Assembly (NCBI RefSeq): GCF_017873605.1 | Contig: NZ_JAGGKI010000002.1 | Location: 248,001-312,000 of the forward strand | Length of the DNA stretch: 64,000 nucleotides | Source: Paenibacillus lactis | GTDB lineage: Bacteria > Bacillota > Bacilli > Paenibacillales > Paenibacillaceae | Reading direction: 5' to 3' | Position numbers and translations under genes: made by a program | Shown here: positions 8,625-17,842 of the stretch, piece after piece | Layout: the number at the start of each line of letters is the position of its first letter | How positions within the stretch are numbered: the first letter of the stretch is position 1 | The notes under the pieces: generated by a model | Database searches by the model: none | Told to the model about the DNA's origin: nothing | The model's input: the letters and a program-made list of their open reading frames with translations, nothing else

Positions 8625-9251
8625 ATGAAATTACAACGAAAATCCATGATGCTCCTCGGCATTGCTGCTGCCTGCGTGCTTATCGTCAGCCTGATTCTTT
8701 ACTTTGGCGATCGCTCGAATCCTGCGGAGCTGCGAGGGCGTGGAGCTGTGGAGAATGCTTCCGGACAACCGCTGGTTCAGATCGGGCCCGTTTTCATTAC
8801 GGAGGCTGATCTCATCCGATATAAAGAACATATGCAGTTTACTTCGGCTACCCCGGCTGATGACCCCACGCTTGTGAAAGAGCTTGCCATCGACCAGTTG
8901 ATGCTGTATTTGGCTGATGCACAAGGGCTGACTGCAACCCGTGAGGAAGGGGTTCGGGAGGCTGAGCGGATGCGGAAGACACTACAGGAGCAGCCGTCCG
9001 ATGTGCAGGAGCAGCATGCTAAGTTTATCGATGAGCTGAAGGTTAACGAGGAAACATACTGGGAGGAATACGCCGCACCGTTTTATCAAGAGCAATTATC
9101 CAAAGAGAAATTGGTGAGCGCGCTGGTCGCCAAGCAGAAGGAGGACGGACGGGACGTGATCGCCACCGGCCAGGCGCTTCGAAACGAGCTGCTGGAAGCC
9201 GCCTTGAAGGATGGTACGGTGAAAGTGCTGGATCCGGACATGCAGTGGTAA
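8625..9251 (+). CDS. Membrane-anchored protein with SurA N-terminal-like region
   Basis: A 208-residue protein with one N-terminal membrane anchor (residues 9-27, MLLGIAAACVLIVSLILYF) and an extracytoplasmic helical domain. The segment QIGPVFITEADLIRYKEHMQF resembles the start of SurA/PrsA-like chaperone domains, but no prolyl-isomerase domain follows. AAGGAGG (8608-8614) precedes the ATG. A folding or envelope-stress role is an inference, supported weakly by the ECF-like promoter upstream. It could equally be an unrelated anchored helical protein. Confidence 0.6.
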   Translation: MKLQRKSMMLLGIAAACVLIVSLILYFGDRSNPAELRGRGAVENASGQPLVQIGPVFITEADLIRYKEHMQFTSATPADDPTLVKELAIDQLMLYLADAQGLTATREEGVREAERMRKTLQEQPSDVQEQHAKFIDELKVNEETYWEEYAAPFYQEQLSKEKLVSALVAKQKEDGRDVIATGQALRNELLEAALKDGTVKVLDPDMQW

Positions 9252-9282
9252 CATCTATCATTTGACGGAGAACGCCCTACCC

Positions 9283-9462
9283 TTACTGCAGCTCGTTTTC
9301 CGAAGCCAACTGCTCCATCCGCTGCTTCCTCTCCCGCTCTTCTCTCGCTTTGCGATCCCGCTCCAGTGCTTCCGCGATATAATCGCGAGGCTTAAGCTTG
9401 CCATTCATATTCAGTAGTATAGCAATCATGACAAGCTGAAGGATGACGATAATAGCCAGCAC
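9283..9462 (-). CDS. Small single-pass membrane protein
   Basis: A 59-residue protein with one membrane helix (LAIIVILQLVMIAILLN) and a long charged tail (DRKAREERERKQRMEQL) likely to form a cytoplasmic helix. I place the start at the GTG at 9462 because AGGGGGTGAT (9466-9475) lies directly upstream; the GTG at 9495 would put this ribosome site inside the gene. The coding strand opposes the flanking genes. Function unknown. Confidence 0.6.
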   Translation of the reverse strand: MLAIIVILQLVMIAILLNMNGKLKPRDYIAEALERDRKAREERERKQRMEQLASENELQ

Positions 9463-9653
9463 AACATCACCCCCTAACGTTAAAGTATGGTTCACCCAAA
9501 GCTGCCTTTAATAAATAAAACACCTTGTTCCTACGGTTGGTTTGGAGCTTTGCCAGATTTCCGCGAATCCGGTAAACTGGATAGGCATGTTTTTTAACTC
9601 CGATTGCTGAATCGGACCCCAAATATCGGATGACGAAATGATTGGTGAAGCTT

Positions 9654-12146
9654 ATGACAACCTCAACCGTTAGCATACCTTTTTATAAACGCCCGTTCGG
9701 CACGAACCGCTTGGATGTTCCCTTGGCAAAGCTGGCCACCTTGGAAAACAGCCGGGATCTGGTGGCCCACGATGCGCCGGACGCGGCTTTTTTTCGCGGA
9801 TTGGAATCGCAGGGTCTATTCTTGAACCGCGCCCAGATCCAGGCCGTACGGCATACGCAGGGCCCGCTGCTTACCCTTGCCGGAGCAGGCTCCGGCAAGA
9901 CGTCCGTGCTGGTCAGCCGCACCGGCTACCTGATCGCCTGCCGCAGGGCCGCCCCGGCCTCCATCCTGCTCGTTACGTTCTCATCCAAGGCCGCGGCCGA
10001 GATGAAGGAACGCATCATGGCGCTTCCCGGGCTGAGAGCCGGAGAAGCGGCCAAAGTGACGGCAAGAACATTCCACTCCTTCTTCCTGTATCTGCTCCGC
10101 ACGCGAGGGTATCGCCAGGAAATTCTGGGAAACGCAAGGCATCAGCAATTCATCATCAAGCGCATACTCCGGGAAATGGGACTGCAGGACCGCTATGAGG
10201 CTGAAACGCTGCTCTCGCTATGGTCCGCTTACCGGATGAACATGACCGGGATGAATGAGCTGCCCGGCAGCACGCCGGCGGAAGTGGAGCAGCGCGAAAT
10301 CTTCGCCCGCTACGAGGCGTGGAAGGAAGCGCACGACCAGATGGATTTTGACGATATCCTGGTGCTGTCGCATCGTCTGCTTACAACCGAGCCGGCATTG
10401 CTGGCCTCGCTGCAAAGGCGTTACCGGTATGTCATGGTCGATGAATTTCAAGACACCGGGCTGCTGCCGTATGAGCTTCTGAAGCTAATCGTCGCCCCGC
10501 ACCGCAACCTCATGGTGGTCGGCGATGACGATCAGACGATCTACGGCTTCAATGGCGCCCGAAACGAGTTTATTCTTGAATTCGATCAGACCTACCCCGA
10601 TGCGAAAATCATCACCCTGGATATCAATTACCGCTCCCTCTCCTCGATCGTCGGGCTCGGCAATGAAATCATCCGGGTCAACCAGCGGCGCCGTCCCAAG
10701 CAGCTGCGATCCACCCGCAAGAGCGGCAGCGTGCCGCTGTACTTGCGTCCCGGCGACCCTGACCAAGAAGCCGAGCTGCTGCTGAACCATATTACGGAAG
10801 AGATCCGGGAGCGCGGCAGGTCCTATCGGGATTATGCGATTTTATACCGGACCGCCAGCAATAGCAGAGCCATATTTGAACAGCTGGTGATGCGGGAAAT
10901 TCCGTTCATTCATTATGAAAATGGCGAGCTGTTCTACGAGCAATGGGTCGTCAAGCCGGTGATGGACCATCTGCGCCTGTCGCTGGACCGCCGCAATTTT
11001 AACGCTATGGAGGGAATGCTCCATACCTTGTATGTGAACCGGGACAAAGGCATGGCCTTTATCCGGGAGAAGGATGCGCCCCGTCCCAAGAAGGGACCTC
11101 TTGCCCATCTGCTGAGCTATCCCGGCCTGAAAGACTTTCAGGTCGAGCAAATCCGGGAACGCTCCAAGCTGATTAAAGGGCTGCAGGCCATGGAGCCGGT
11201 ATCGGCCATTCAAGAGATCCGGCGGCGCTTCTATGACAAGTTCCTGGAGGCGGATGAGCGGCAGGAGCTGACGCTGCATAAGGAGCTGATTCAGGAAGGG
11301 CTTGATGAGCTGGAGGCCTCAGCCAAGCGGTTCAAAGAGGTTGCCGAGTTCGTCGGCTTCGTGGACCGTCTCATTGATATCCATCGGGAGATGGCGGCAA
11401 TGAAGCGGGACGAGGAAGCGGATGCGATCCGGCTGATGACGATTCATAAATCGAAGGGGCTGGAATTCCCTTCGGTCTGCCTGATCGGGGCAAGCGAGGG
11501 CATTTTACCCCATTCCTCTTCGCTCCTCGCCGAGCATTTGGACGATCACCATCCGTTGTCGGACAAGGAAGATAAGGCACTGGATGCGCTGGAGGAGGAG
11601 CGCCGGCTGGCTTACGTGGCGATCACCAGAGCCCGGGATGAGCTCATCATAAGCTCACCGGCTTACTATCGCGGGCGTAAAACCGACGTGTCGCGCTTCT
11701 TCCGGGACGTCTTCCTTACGGAAGAGCAGCGCGAACAAGCACGCGGGAACGCTTCGGAAGCGGCCGAAGCCCGGAGAACCCGCGGAAATGGCTTTGAGAC
11801 AGCCCGCAGGCCGGCATCTTCGGGACGGCCCGTGTCAACGCGGACGGCAGGCGGCGGCTCCGACAGAGCATCACGGGAGCATAAGCGGAAGCCGATTCCG
11901 GTAACAGTTCCCGGTACGGTTAACCCGGAGCGACGGGAGCCCCAGCCGCCCGTTGAAATGGAAACCGTCAACGTATGGCTGTGCACGGGAGCGGGCTGCA
12001 AGGGCTGGCAGCGGATCCAGCCTGCCGGGCAAGCTCCTGTCCGCGGCTCCCGGGGTTCTGAGGGCAAGGCATGCCCGCTATGCCAAGCGCCGATGAAGCA
12101 GGGCCGTAAAGAGGTGCCTGTCCCGAAGCGTGTGCGAAGGTCGTAA
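9654..12146 (+). CDS. UvrD/Rep-type DNA helicase with C-terminal YdjO-like zinc ribbon
   Basis: An ATP-dependent superfamily 1 helicase of 830 residues, probably unwinding DNA during repair or replication restart. All motifs are visible: LNRAQIQAV (Q motif), GAGSGKT (77-83), VDEFQD (262-267), GDDDQTIYGFNGA, INYRS, TIHKSKGLEF and AYVAITRARDE. The N-terminus carries about 60 extra residues before the Q motif. A low-complexity linker follows the helicase core, then a zinc ribbon with Cys777, Cys782, Cys807 and Cys810 (VWLCTGAGCKGW and CPLCQAPM). That ribbon closely matches the stand-alone YdjO protein at 47089-47331. The ATG at 9654 is chosen over TTG at 9642 because GGTGA precedes it. Confidence 0.92.
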   Translation: MTTSTVSIPFYKRPFGTNRLDVPLAKLATLENSRDLVAHDAPDAAFFRGLESQGLFLNRAQIQAVRHTQGPLLTLAGAGSGKTSVLVSRTGYLIACRRAAPASILLVTFSSKAAAEMKERIMALPGLRAGEAAKVTARTFHSFFLYLLRTRGYRQEILGNARHQQFIIKRILREMGLQDRYEAETLLSLWSAYRMNMTGMNELPGSTPAEVEQREIFARYEAWKEAHDQMDFDDILVLSHRLLTTEPALLASLQRRYRYVMVDEFQDTGLLPYELLKLIVAPHRNLMVVGDDDQTIYGFNGARNEFILEFDQTYPDAKIITLDINYRSLSSIVGLGNEIIRVNQRRRPKQLRSTRKSGSVPLYLRPGDPDQEAELLLNHITEEIRERGRSYRDYAILYRTASNSRAIFEQLVMREIPFIHYENGELFYEQWVVKPVMDHLRLSLDRRNFNAMEGMLHTLYVNRDKGMAFIREKDAPRPKKGPLAHLLSYPGLKDFQVEQIRERSKLIKGLQAMEPVSAIQEIRRRFYDKFLEADERQELTLHKELIQEGLDELEASAKRFKEVAEFVGFVDRLIDIHREMAAMKRDEEADAIRLMTIHKSKGLEFPSVCLIGASEGILPHSSSLLAEHLDDHHPLSDKEDKALDALEEERRLAYVAITRARDELIISSPAYYRGRKTDVSRFFRDVFLTEEQREQARGNASEAAEARRTRGNGFETARRPASSGRPVSTRTAGGGSDRASREHKRKPIPVTVPGTVNPERREPQPPVEMETVNVWLCTGAGCKGWQRIQPAGQAPVRGSRGSEGKACPLCQAPMKQGRKEVPVPKRVRRS

Positions 12147-12256
12147 TTGCAAGGCTTCCCGGTGAATCGAACCATGGAGGCCGTAAGGGCCATGCCTACA
12201 ACATCCGAAAATTTCGACACCATTCGATGTTTCCTTATATAATAACGAAAGATTCA

Positions 12257-12304
12257 AAAGAGCCTCCTCTCTCGCATGCTGGAATCCGAGAGAGGAGGCT
12301 CTTT
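12257..12304. terminator. Long bidirectional terminator hairpin
   Basis: An 18-bp perfect stem (AAAGAGCCTCCTCTCTCG, 12257-12274, with its complement at 12287-12304) and a 12-base loop separate the convergent helicase and LacI genes. Confidence 0.85.
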
Positions 12305-12318
12305 GGTCTGTTTATCCG

Positions 12319-12401
12319 GCATTTTTCGTCCCGGTGACGCTTTAGGTCGTTCCGTAAGTTTCGTGCATTTCCGCTCCGGTGAGCTTTAGGTCATTCGCAA
12401 G
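12319..12401. repeat. Imperfect direct repeat, two copies of about 38 bp
   Basis: Segments 12319-12358 and 12365-12401 align along most of their length (for example CCGGTGA followed by GCTTTAGGTC in both). They are non-coding, between the terminator and the LacI stop. Origin unknown; local duplication is likely. Confidence 0.55.
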
Positions 12402-12427
12402 CGCCGTACATTATCGCTTGATCCTGC

Positions 12428-13459
12428 TTACGCACGGGGAGATGACGTGGAATCGCGCTCAATCAGCGTCGTAGGCAGCAGCAGCTCCATATACGGGGCC
12501 TCCGGCTGCTCCATCCGCCAGAACAGCTGCCGGATCGCGGTCTGACCGAATAGCGCCAGATCGACGGCCATCGTAGTCGTTTTCGGCGTTGCGAGCCTGG
12601 ACAGCTGCCCGTTATCGAAGCTGACGATGGATATATCCGTCGGAACCTGATAACCCATATTCTGAACGGTCGAATTCACGATGAAGCCGAGACCGTCATT
12701 GACGCAAAACCAAGCGGTCGGCTGTTCCCCCATCGCCCCGATCCGCTTCTCCAAGAACTCCGGGTCCTCCAGCGCGTCCGAAACGATCCACTCCGGATTC
12801 ACGATCAGCCCAAGCTCATGGTGGGCAAGATGGAAGCCCTCGAGCCGCTCGTAATAACTCGGCGAAAAGGAGGTGTTTCCGATAAAGCCCATTCGGGAAT
12901 GCCCCAGCTCAGACAGGTACTTCACGGCCCGGTAAGCGCTAAAGCGGTTGTTCGTCAAAATGGCGTCCGCGTGCACGTCGGGATGATGATGATCGATCAG
13001 CACCGTAGGAATGCCGGTGTCTACCAGCTTATTCATATAGTCGGTGCTCAAGTGGGAGAGGATGAGAATGCCGTCGACTTCCCGTTGTTCAATGAAGGCC
13101 GGCAGCGCCTCTTCGTCCATCATTTGCTTGGATATCGATTGAATCTGCAAGCTTTTGCCCCTCTTCTGCACTTCCTTCTCGATCGTCAAGTAGATTTCCC
13201 CGAAGAAACCTCTCATGGAAAAGGCAAAGTCCGTCGCAACAAGCGCAATGCTGCCGGTTCCTCCCGTCTGTTCCGCCTGACCTGCGCTCCGCTTCCGGCT
13301 CCCCGTATACACGTAACCCAGTTCATCCGCCGTCCGGAAGATCAGCCTGCGCGTTTCCTCGCTTACCCCCGCCTTGCCGGACAAGGCCTGGGAAACTGAA
13401 TTTTTCGAGATATTCAACCGGTCTGCGATATCCTGCATCGTAATTTTTGGCTTCGTCAA
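12428..13459 (-). CDS. LacI-family repressor of the mannoside locus
   Basis: A 343-residue sugar-responsive repressor. The helix-turn-helix is at residues 7-28 (ITMQDIADRLNISKNSVSQALSG), followed by the hinge and a periplasmic-binding-protein-like effector domain (SIALVATDF near 70 through SFDNGQLSRL near 290). TTG at 13459 is the start, with AAAGGAA upstream. It is divergent from the transporter and GH130 genes, with a palindrome array in the shared intergenic region, so it most likely controls both directions. The inducer is inferred to be a mannose-containing oligosaccharide. Confidence 0.88.
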   Translation of the reverse strand: MTKPKITMQDIADRLNISKNSVSQALSGKAGVSEETRRLIFRTADELGYVYTGSRKRSAGQAEQTGGTGSIALVATDFAFSMRGFFGEIYLTIEKEVQKRGKSLQIQSISKQMMDEEALPAFIEQREVDGILILSHLSTDYMNKLVDTGIPTVLIDHHHPDVHADAILTNNRFSAYRAVKYLSELGHSRMGFIGNTSFSPSYYERLEGFHLAHHELGLIVNPEWIVSDALEDPEFLEKRIGAMGEQPTAWFCVNDGLGFIVNSTVQNMGYQVPTDISIVSFDNGQLSRLATPKTTTMAVDLALFGQTAIRQLFWRMEQPEAPYMELLLPTTLIERDSTSSPRA

Positions 13460-13571
13460 GGATAACGTTCCTTTCTCTTATATGAAGAATAGTAGCATCG
13501 CATCGAAATATTGGATTCTCATCCTACTATACCGAAAACCGATAGAGATTTGAAAGATTCGCCCAATAACA

Positions 13572-13610
13572 TTACAATTAATATTGTAACGTTACAATAA
13601 ATCATTGTAA
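13572..13610. promoter_or_regulatory. LacI-type operator array
   Basis: Four alternating half-sites lie in a row: TTACAAT (13572), ATTGTAA (13583), TTACAAT (13592) and ATTGTAA (13604). The middle pair forms the perfect 18-bp palindrome TATTGTAACGTTACAATA (13582-13599) with the central CG typical of LacI-family operators. Confidence 0.8.
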
Positions 13611-13676
13611 AGCAAAACCGTTCTACACCTTCCGTCAATAAACGCACGAAATCTGATAATTTTCACAACTATATCG

Positions 13677-13756
13677 TTGACAAACCGAGTTTAAATCCAT
13701 AATAATGTGGATATAGCGCTTTCAGTCATGTTATTAATCGAATTAAGTAACGTTAC
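13677..13756 (+). promoter_or_regulatory. Promoter of the mannoside operon with cre-like site and second operator
   Basis: TTGACA (13677-13682), a 17-base spacer and TAATAA (13700-13705) form a good promoter. Downstream, ATATAGCGCTTTCA (13711-13724) resembles a catabolite (cre) site on the minus strand with two mismatches. GTAACGTTAC (13747-13756) repeats the core of the upstream palindrome and may allow DNA looping. Confidence 0.7.
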
Positions 13757-13817
13757 AAATCAATTTATTGTCATTCTCCCATTGGAAGTCATACGTAAAT
13801 TAGGAGGACAGGTCAAC

Positions 13818-15131
13818 ATGAGGAAAAAGAGAATCGCCATGCTTCTTGCCATGACATTGGTAGGCGGCGCTGTGCTCACCGCTTGCGGAGGCGGCGGGAA
13901 AGCCGCTGACGGGACGACCACCGTAGAATTCTGGGCTGCCCCGAACCCGCCGCAGCAGGCCTTCTGGCAGGAGATGGCCAAGGAATACGAGAGCGTTAAG
14001 CCGGACGTGAAGATCAACGTCAGCCCGATCAAGGAATCGCCAAGCTCGGAAGCAAGCATCCAGGCAGCCATCGCAGGCGGCAATGCGCCGACGGTAGCCG
14101 AAAACATCAACCGCGGCTTCGCGGCCCAGCTGTCGAACAGCAAAGCGCTCATTCCTCTTGACGAGCTGCCCCAATTCCAAGAGATCGTCAGCTCCCGCAA
14201 CATGAAGGGGACGATCAAGCCCTGGGTATTCGCCGACGGTCATCAGTACGTGCTGCCGATCTATTCCAATCCGATGCTGATCGGATGGCGCACCGACCTG
14301 CTCCGCGAAATCGGCTACAACGAGCCTCCCCGTACGTATGGCGAGATTTTGGATGCCACGAGCAAGCTGAAGGAGAAGCATCCGGATAAATTCATGTGGA
14401 CGAAGGGCGCCGACCTGGCGGATCCGACCGCATGGAAGCGCTGGTTTGACTTCTTCCTGCTGTATAATGCAGCCTCGGACGGCAACAAGTTCGTCGAAGG
14501 AACCAGCCTGGTTGCGGATGACAAAGCCGGCGTCGAAGTGCTGAGCTTCGTCGATGAGCTGCGCCAAGCGGGCGGCATTTTGTCCCAGAACGCGACCGAC
14601 CCGTTCGAGACCGGAGCCGGCGTATTCACCGATATCGGCCCTTGGACCTTCGATATGTGGAAGACGAAGTATCCGGAGCTTAAGTACGGCGAGAATTATG
14701 AATTGACGCTGCCTCCTGTTCCGGACGGCATGGACCCTGCGGATGCGAAGACTTATGCGGACGCCAAGGGCCTCGTCATCTTTCGGGGAGCACCGGAAGC
14801 ATCCCGGCAAGCGGCAGCCGAGTTCCTGAAATGGGTGTATTCCAAGGAAGAGCATGACGTCAAATGGTTCGAGCAGACCAATCTGCCGCCTGCACGCGAT
14901 GATTTGACGGAGCTGGAAGGCTTCAAGCAGATTCTCGCGGAGAAGCCGGAGCTTGCTCCTTACGCCGAAGCGGTGTCCAAGGGCGTGCCGGCGATGGACA
15001 ATCCGAAGTTCAACGAGATTCAGACGCTCATCGGTCAAGAGGCGTTCAATAAAATCATCCGGGGTGAAACCGATCCGCAAACCGGCTGGGACAACATGAA
15101 GAAAGCGATTGAAGGTGAGCTTCAATCATGA
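13818..15131 (+). CDS. Sugar ABC transporter substrate-binding lipoprotein
   Basis: A 437-residue family 1 extracellular solute-binding protein that captures an oligosaccharide outside the membrane. The start at 13818 follows TAGGAGGA and gives a lipoprotein signal (MRKKRIAMLLAMTLVGG) with lipobox LTAC, so the mature protein is attached through that cysteine. An in-frame ATG at 13707 would run through the operator and is rejected. The stop overlaps the next gene by ATGA. With the GH130 gene in the same operon, a mannose-containing oligosaccharide is the likely ligand. Confidence 0.9.
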   Translation: MRKKRIAMLLAMTLVGGAVLTACGGGGKAADGTTTVEFWAAPNPPQQAFWQEMAKEYESVKPDVKINVSPIKESPSSEASIQAAIAGGNAPTVAENINRGFAAQLSNSKALIPLDELPQFQEIVSSRNMKGTIKPWVFADGHQYVLPIYSNPMLIGWRTDLLREIGYNEPPRTYGEILDATSKLKEKHPDKFMWTKGADLADPTAWKRWFDFFLLYNAASDGNKFVEGTSLVADDKAGVEVLSFVDELRQAGGILSQNATDPFETGAGVFTDIGPWTFDMWKTKYPELKYGENYELTLPPVPDGMDPADAKTYADAKGLVIFRGAPEASRQAAAEFLKWVYSKEEHDVKWFEQTNLPPARDDLTELEGFKQILAEKPELAPYAEAVSKGVPAMDNPKFNEIQTLIGQEAFNKIIRGETDPQTGWDNMKKAIEGELQS

Positions 15132-16009
15132 TCGATAAGCGAAATGATAAATTGGGCTGGATATTCTCCAGCCCCTACCTTATTTTCGGACTGGTGTTCT
15201 TCCTGGGGCCGCTCGTTTGGTCCCTCTATCTGTCCTTCACGGATTGGGATCTCATCGCTCCCGAATACGATTATGTAGGCCTCGACAACTTCCTGAAAGC
15301 CATGGCAACGCCGGGGGTTCAGGCTGCCTTCTGGGTCACCTACAAATTCATGATCATCTTCGTTCCTTTGGTCACGGCCATGTCGCTGGCCGTCGCCGTC
15401 GTCATCCAAGGCTTGCCCCGGTTCAAAAGCGTATACCTGATCGGGTTCTTCCTGCCGTATCTGTCCTCGGGGGTCGTCGCATCACTGATCGTGCAGGGCT
15501 TCCTGTCCTATAACAGTCCGGTCAACGAATTTCTGAGAGGGACGTTCGGCATCCAGATCGACTGGCTCGGCTCTCCTCTCTCGGCGCTGTTTATCGTCGG
15601 TTTGATTTTGGCTTGGAAATTTACGGGCTACTATGCGCTGATCCTGACGTCGGGGCTGGAAAGCATCGATCAGGAAATCTATGAAGCTGCGGCGATTGAC
15701 GGGGTCTCGGACAGACAGCGGTTCTGGAAAATCACGCTGCCGCTCCTGTATCCTGCGCTGTATACGACGCTTATTCTCTCGTTCGGCGTTACCTTAGGCA
15801 TCTTCACCGAGGTGTACCAGCTAACGGGCGGCGGTCCGAACTTCGCGACGAACACCTGGCAGATGGAAATTTTTAATCAAGCCTTTACGAATCTGCAAGC
15901 GGGATATGCTTCGGCGATCGCCATTCTGGCATCCCTGGTAACCTTCATCTCCATCTTCGCAATTCGCAAAGTGCTGGAAATGTGGGGGAAACGCAATGGT
16001 TGGGTCTAA
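15128..16009 (+). CDS. Sugar ABC transporter permease, MalF/UgpA type
   Basis: A 293-residue membrane subunit with six predicted helices, forming half of the translocation pore. The EAA loop that docks the ATPase is visible near residues 185-205 (EIYEAAAIDGVSDRQRFWKITLP). It starts inside the stop codon of the binding-protein gene (ATGA), showing translational coupling. No ATPase gene is in the operon, so a shared MsmX-type ATPase elsewhere is expected. Confidence 0.92.
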   Translation: MIDKRNDKLGWIFSSPYLIFGLVFFLGPLVWSLYLSFTDWDLIAPEYDYVGLDNFLKAMATPGVQAAFWVTYKFMIIFVPLVTAMSLAVAVVIQGLPRFKSVYLIGFFLPYLSSGVVASLIVQGFLSYNSPVNEFLRGTFGIQIDWLGSPLSALFIVGLILAWKFTGYYALILTSGLESIDQEIYEAAAIDGVSDRQRFWKITLPLLYPALYTTLILSFGVTLGIFTEVYQLTGGGPNFATNTWQMEIFNQAFTNLQAGYASAIAILASLVTFISIFAIRKVLEMWGKRNGWV

Positions 16010-16835
16010 TAAAAATAACAAGCGGCGTCTTGCGGTCCGTTATGTCTTGGCAACCCTGCTGCTCCTGGTCATGGTCTATCCGTATCTGTACATGGTGCTC
16101 AATTCGTTCGCCGATTGGTCACAGGTGGACCGCCAGCTGCTTCCGAGCCAATACTCGCTTCAATCCTATGAATGGCTGCTGACCGGGGGCGAGGTCGGCA
16201 TTGCCAGACCGTGGACGAACGCATTCCTGAACAGCGTAATCGTATCAGTCGCCTCCACCTTCTTGATGATGCTCTTCGGGATCATGGTGGCTTATGCCCT
16301 GTCCAAGATGAAGTTCCGAGGCCGGGACACCGTCAACAACTTCGTGCTCTTTCATATGTTCTTCCCGGCCATCATCCTGCTGATCCCCAACTTCCTGATT
16401 ATTCAGAAGCTGGGGCTGTACGACACGTATTGGGCGATGATCATACCGAAGGCGGTCAGCCTGTGGGCCATCTTCATGTACACGAATTTCTTCAAGGCGA
16501 TCCCGGATGCGTTCATCGAGGCGGCCAAGCTGGACGGCGCTTCAGACTTTAAAATTTTGTATAAAATCATGGTACCGATGTCCAAGTCCATTACCGCGGT
16601 CATCTTCCTGTTCCTGCTGATGGAACGGTGGACGGAGCTGCTCTGGGATATGATTGTTGCGCGCAGCGACAACATGCTGACGCTGAACGTGCTCCTGTCC
16701 CAGATGTTCGGGCCGTACGGCAGCTATCCCGGACCGCTGTATGCGGCATCCGTGCTGCTGACCGCGCCGATCATCATCCTGTTCATCATTTTCGGCAAGA
16801 AGTTCAAGGAAGGCATGCAGTTCAGCCTGAAATAA
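15996..16835 (+). CDS. Sugar ABC transporter permease, MalG type
   Basis: A 279-residue second pore subunit with six predicted helices. The EAA loop is AFIEAAKLDGASDFKILYKIMVP near residues 170-190, and the C-terminus (IIFGKKFKEGMQFSLK) is typical of the family. It overlaps the preceding permease by 14 bases. It pairs with the 15128-16009 product. Confidence 0.92.
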   Translation: MVGSNKNNKRRLAVRYVLATLLLLVMVYPYLYMVLNSFADWSQVDRQLLPSQYSLQSYEWLLTGGEVGIARPWTNAFLNSVIVSVASTFLMMLFGIMVAYALSKMKFRGRDTVNNFVLFHMFFPAIILLIPNFLIIQKLGLYDTYWAMIIPKAVSLWAIFMYTNFFKAIPDAFIEAAKLDGASDFKILYKIMVPMSKSITAVIFLFLLMERWTELLWDMIVARSDNMLTLNVLLSQMFGPYGSYPGPLYAASVLLTAPIIILFIIFGKKFKEGMQFSLK

Positions 16836-16894
16836 GGCCACTTGCTGCGGCCAAAACCCATCATTACGTTTACTGTCCAAGGAGGCATACTGCA

Positions 16895-17842
16895 TTGACT
16901 ATGAACCGTTCAACTATAAAAACATGCGAGATCCTGCTGCGCGAATACCAGGATAAGCCGAAAGGCGTCAATAACCCGGTGAAGCTGTCCTTCACCGGCG
17001 TTGGCGGCAAGGATGTGTATAACATTACGGCGCCGTTCACGCTGGGCGGGAAGACCATCCTCGCCGGCCGGGTGGAATCCCGGGACAGCGAGCGTTCGGA
17101 AATCCGCTTCTTTACCGAGCGCCCGGACAGCAGCTGGGCGCCTCTAAGCGGCGCTCCCGTCTTTATGCTGCAGGATCCGTTCTTCACCTTCATTCAAGGG
17201 GAGCTGATCCTCGGCGGTGTCGAAGTCTTCCCGCATCCCCTCAAGGCGGATGCGCCGCTGTGGCGGACGGTATTGTACAAGGGAAAAACGCTCCATGAGC
17301 TGACTCCGTTCTTCACCGGCCCCGACGCCATGAAGGATCTGCGCATCGCCGAGCTGCCCGGCGGGGAGATCGCGGTCTTTACCCGGCCGCAAGGAGCGAA
17401 AGGCGGCCGGGGCAAAATCGGGTACGCCGTCGCCTCCTCGCTGCGCGACCTGACCGTAGAGCTGGTCAACGAGGCCCCGCTGCTCGCGGACCAGTTCATC
17501 GACGCGGAATGGGGCGGTGCCAACGAGTTGCACCTGCTCAAGAACGGGCGGATCGGCGTACTCGGACACGTCGCCTGCTTCGATGACGCCGGAGACCGGC
17601 ACTACTACCCGATGGTGTTCGCGCTCGACCCGGCTACGGGTGAGCATTCCGACATGGCCCTAATCGCAGTCCGGGCCGATTTCCTGCCGGGCGAAGCCAA
17701 ACGTCCCGATCTCGCCGATGTCGTGTTTAGCGGCGGGCTCATGCGCAAGCCGGACGGAACGGCGGACCTCTACGCGGGAATCAGCGATGCCGAGGCGCAG
17801 CGAATCAGCATGCCCGATCCTTTCCTGCGATTTGAGTCCTGA
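16895..17842 (+). CDS. DUF1861-family beta-propeller protein
   Basis: A 315-residue cytoplasmic protein with repeated beta-propeller-like segments (GKTILAGRVESRDSE, VFMLQDPFFTFIQGELILGG, DLRIAELPGGEIAVFTRP, FIDAEWGGANELHLLKNGRIG). It matches DUF1861 proteins, which often lie beside GH130 enzymes. The catalytic role is unproven; an accessory glycosidase or phosphorylase function is inferred from position. I place the start at TTG 16895, nine bases after AAGGAGG (16879-16885); the ATG at 16901 is two codons later and too far from that site. It follows the permease by about 60 bases. Confidence 0.7.
   Translation: MTMNRSTIKTCEILLREYQDKPKGVNNPVKLSFTGVGGKDVYNITAPFTLGGKTILAGRVESRDSERSEIRFFTERPDSSWAPLSGAPVFMLQDPFFTFIQGELILGGVEVFPHPLKADAPLWRTVLYKGKTLHELTPFFTGPDAMKDLRIAELPGGEIAVFTRPQGAKGGRGKIGYAVASSLRDLTVELVNEAPLLADQFIDAEWGGANELHLLKNGRIGVLGHVACFDDAGDRHYYPMVFALDPATGEHSDMALIAVRADFLPGEAKRPDLADVVFSGGLMRKPDGTADLYAGISDAEAQRISMPDPFLRFES

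Noticed and set aside
9599-9616. Hairpin TCCGATT/AATCGGA as a terminator
   Set aside because: No T run follows on either strand and it lies just before the helicase start. It could be a small operator, but nothing else supports that.
13800-15125. Open frame of 441 codons on the minus strand
   Set aside because: Opposite the sugar-binding lipoprotein, with no recognisable domain and no ribosome site.
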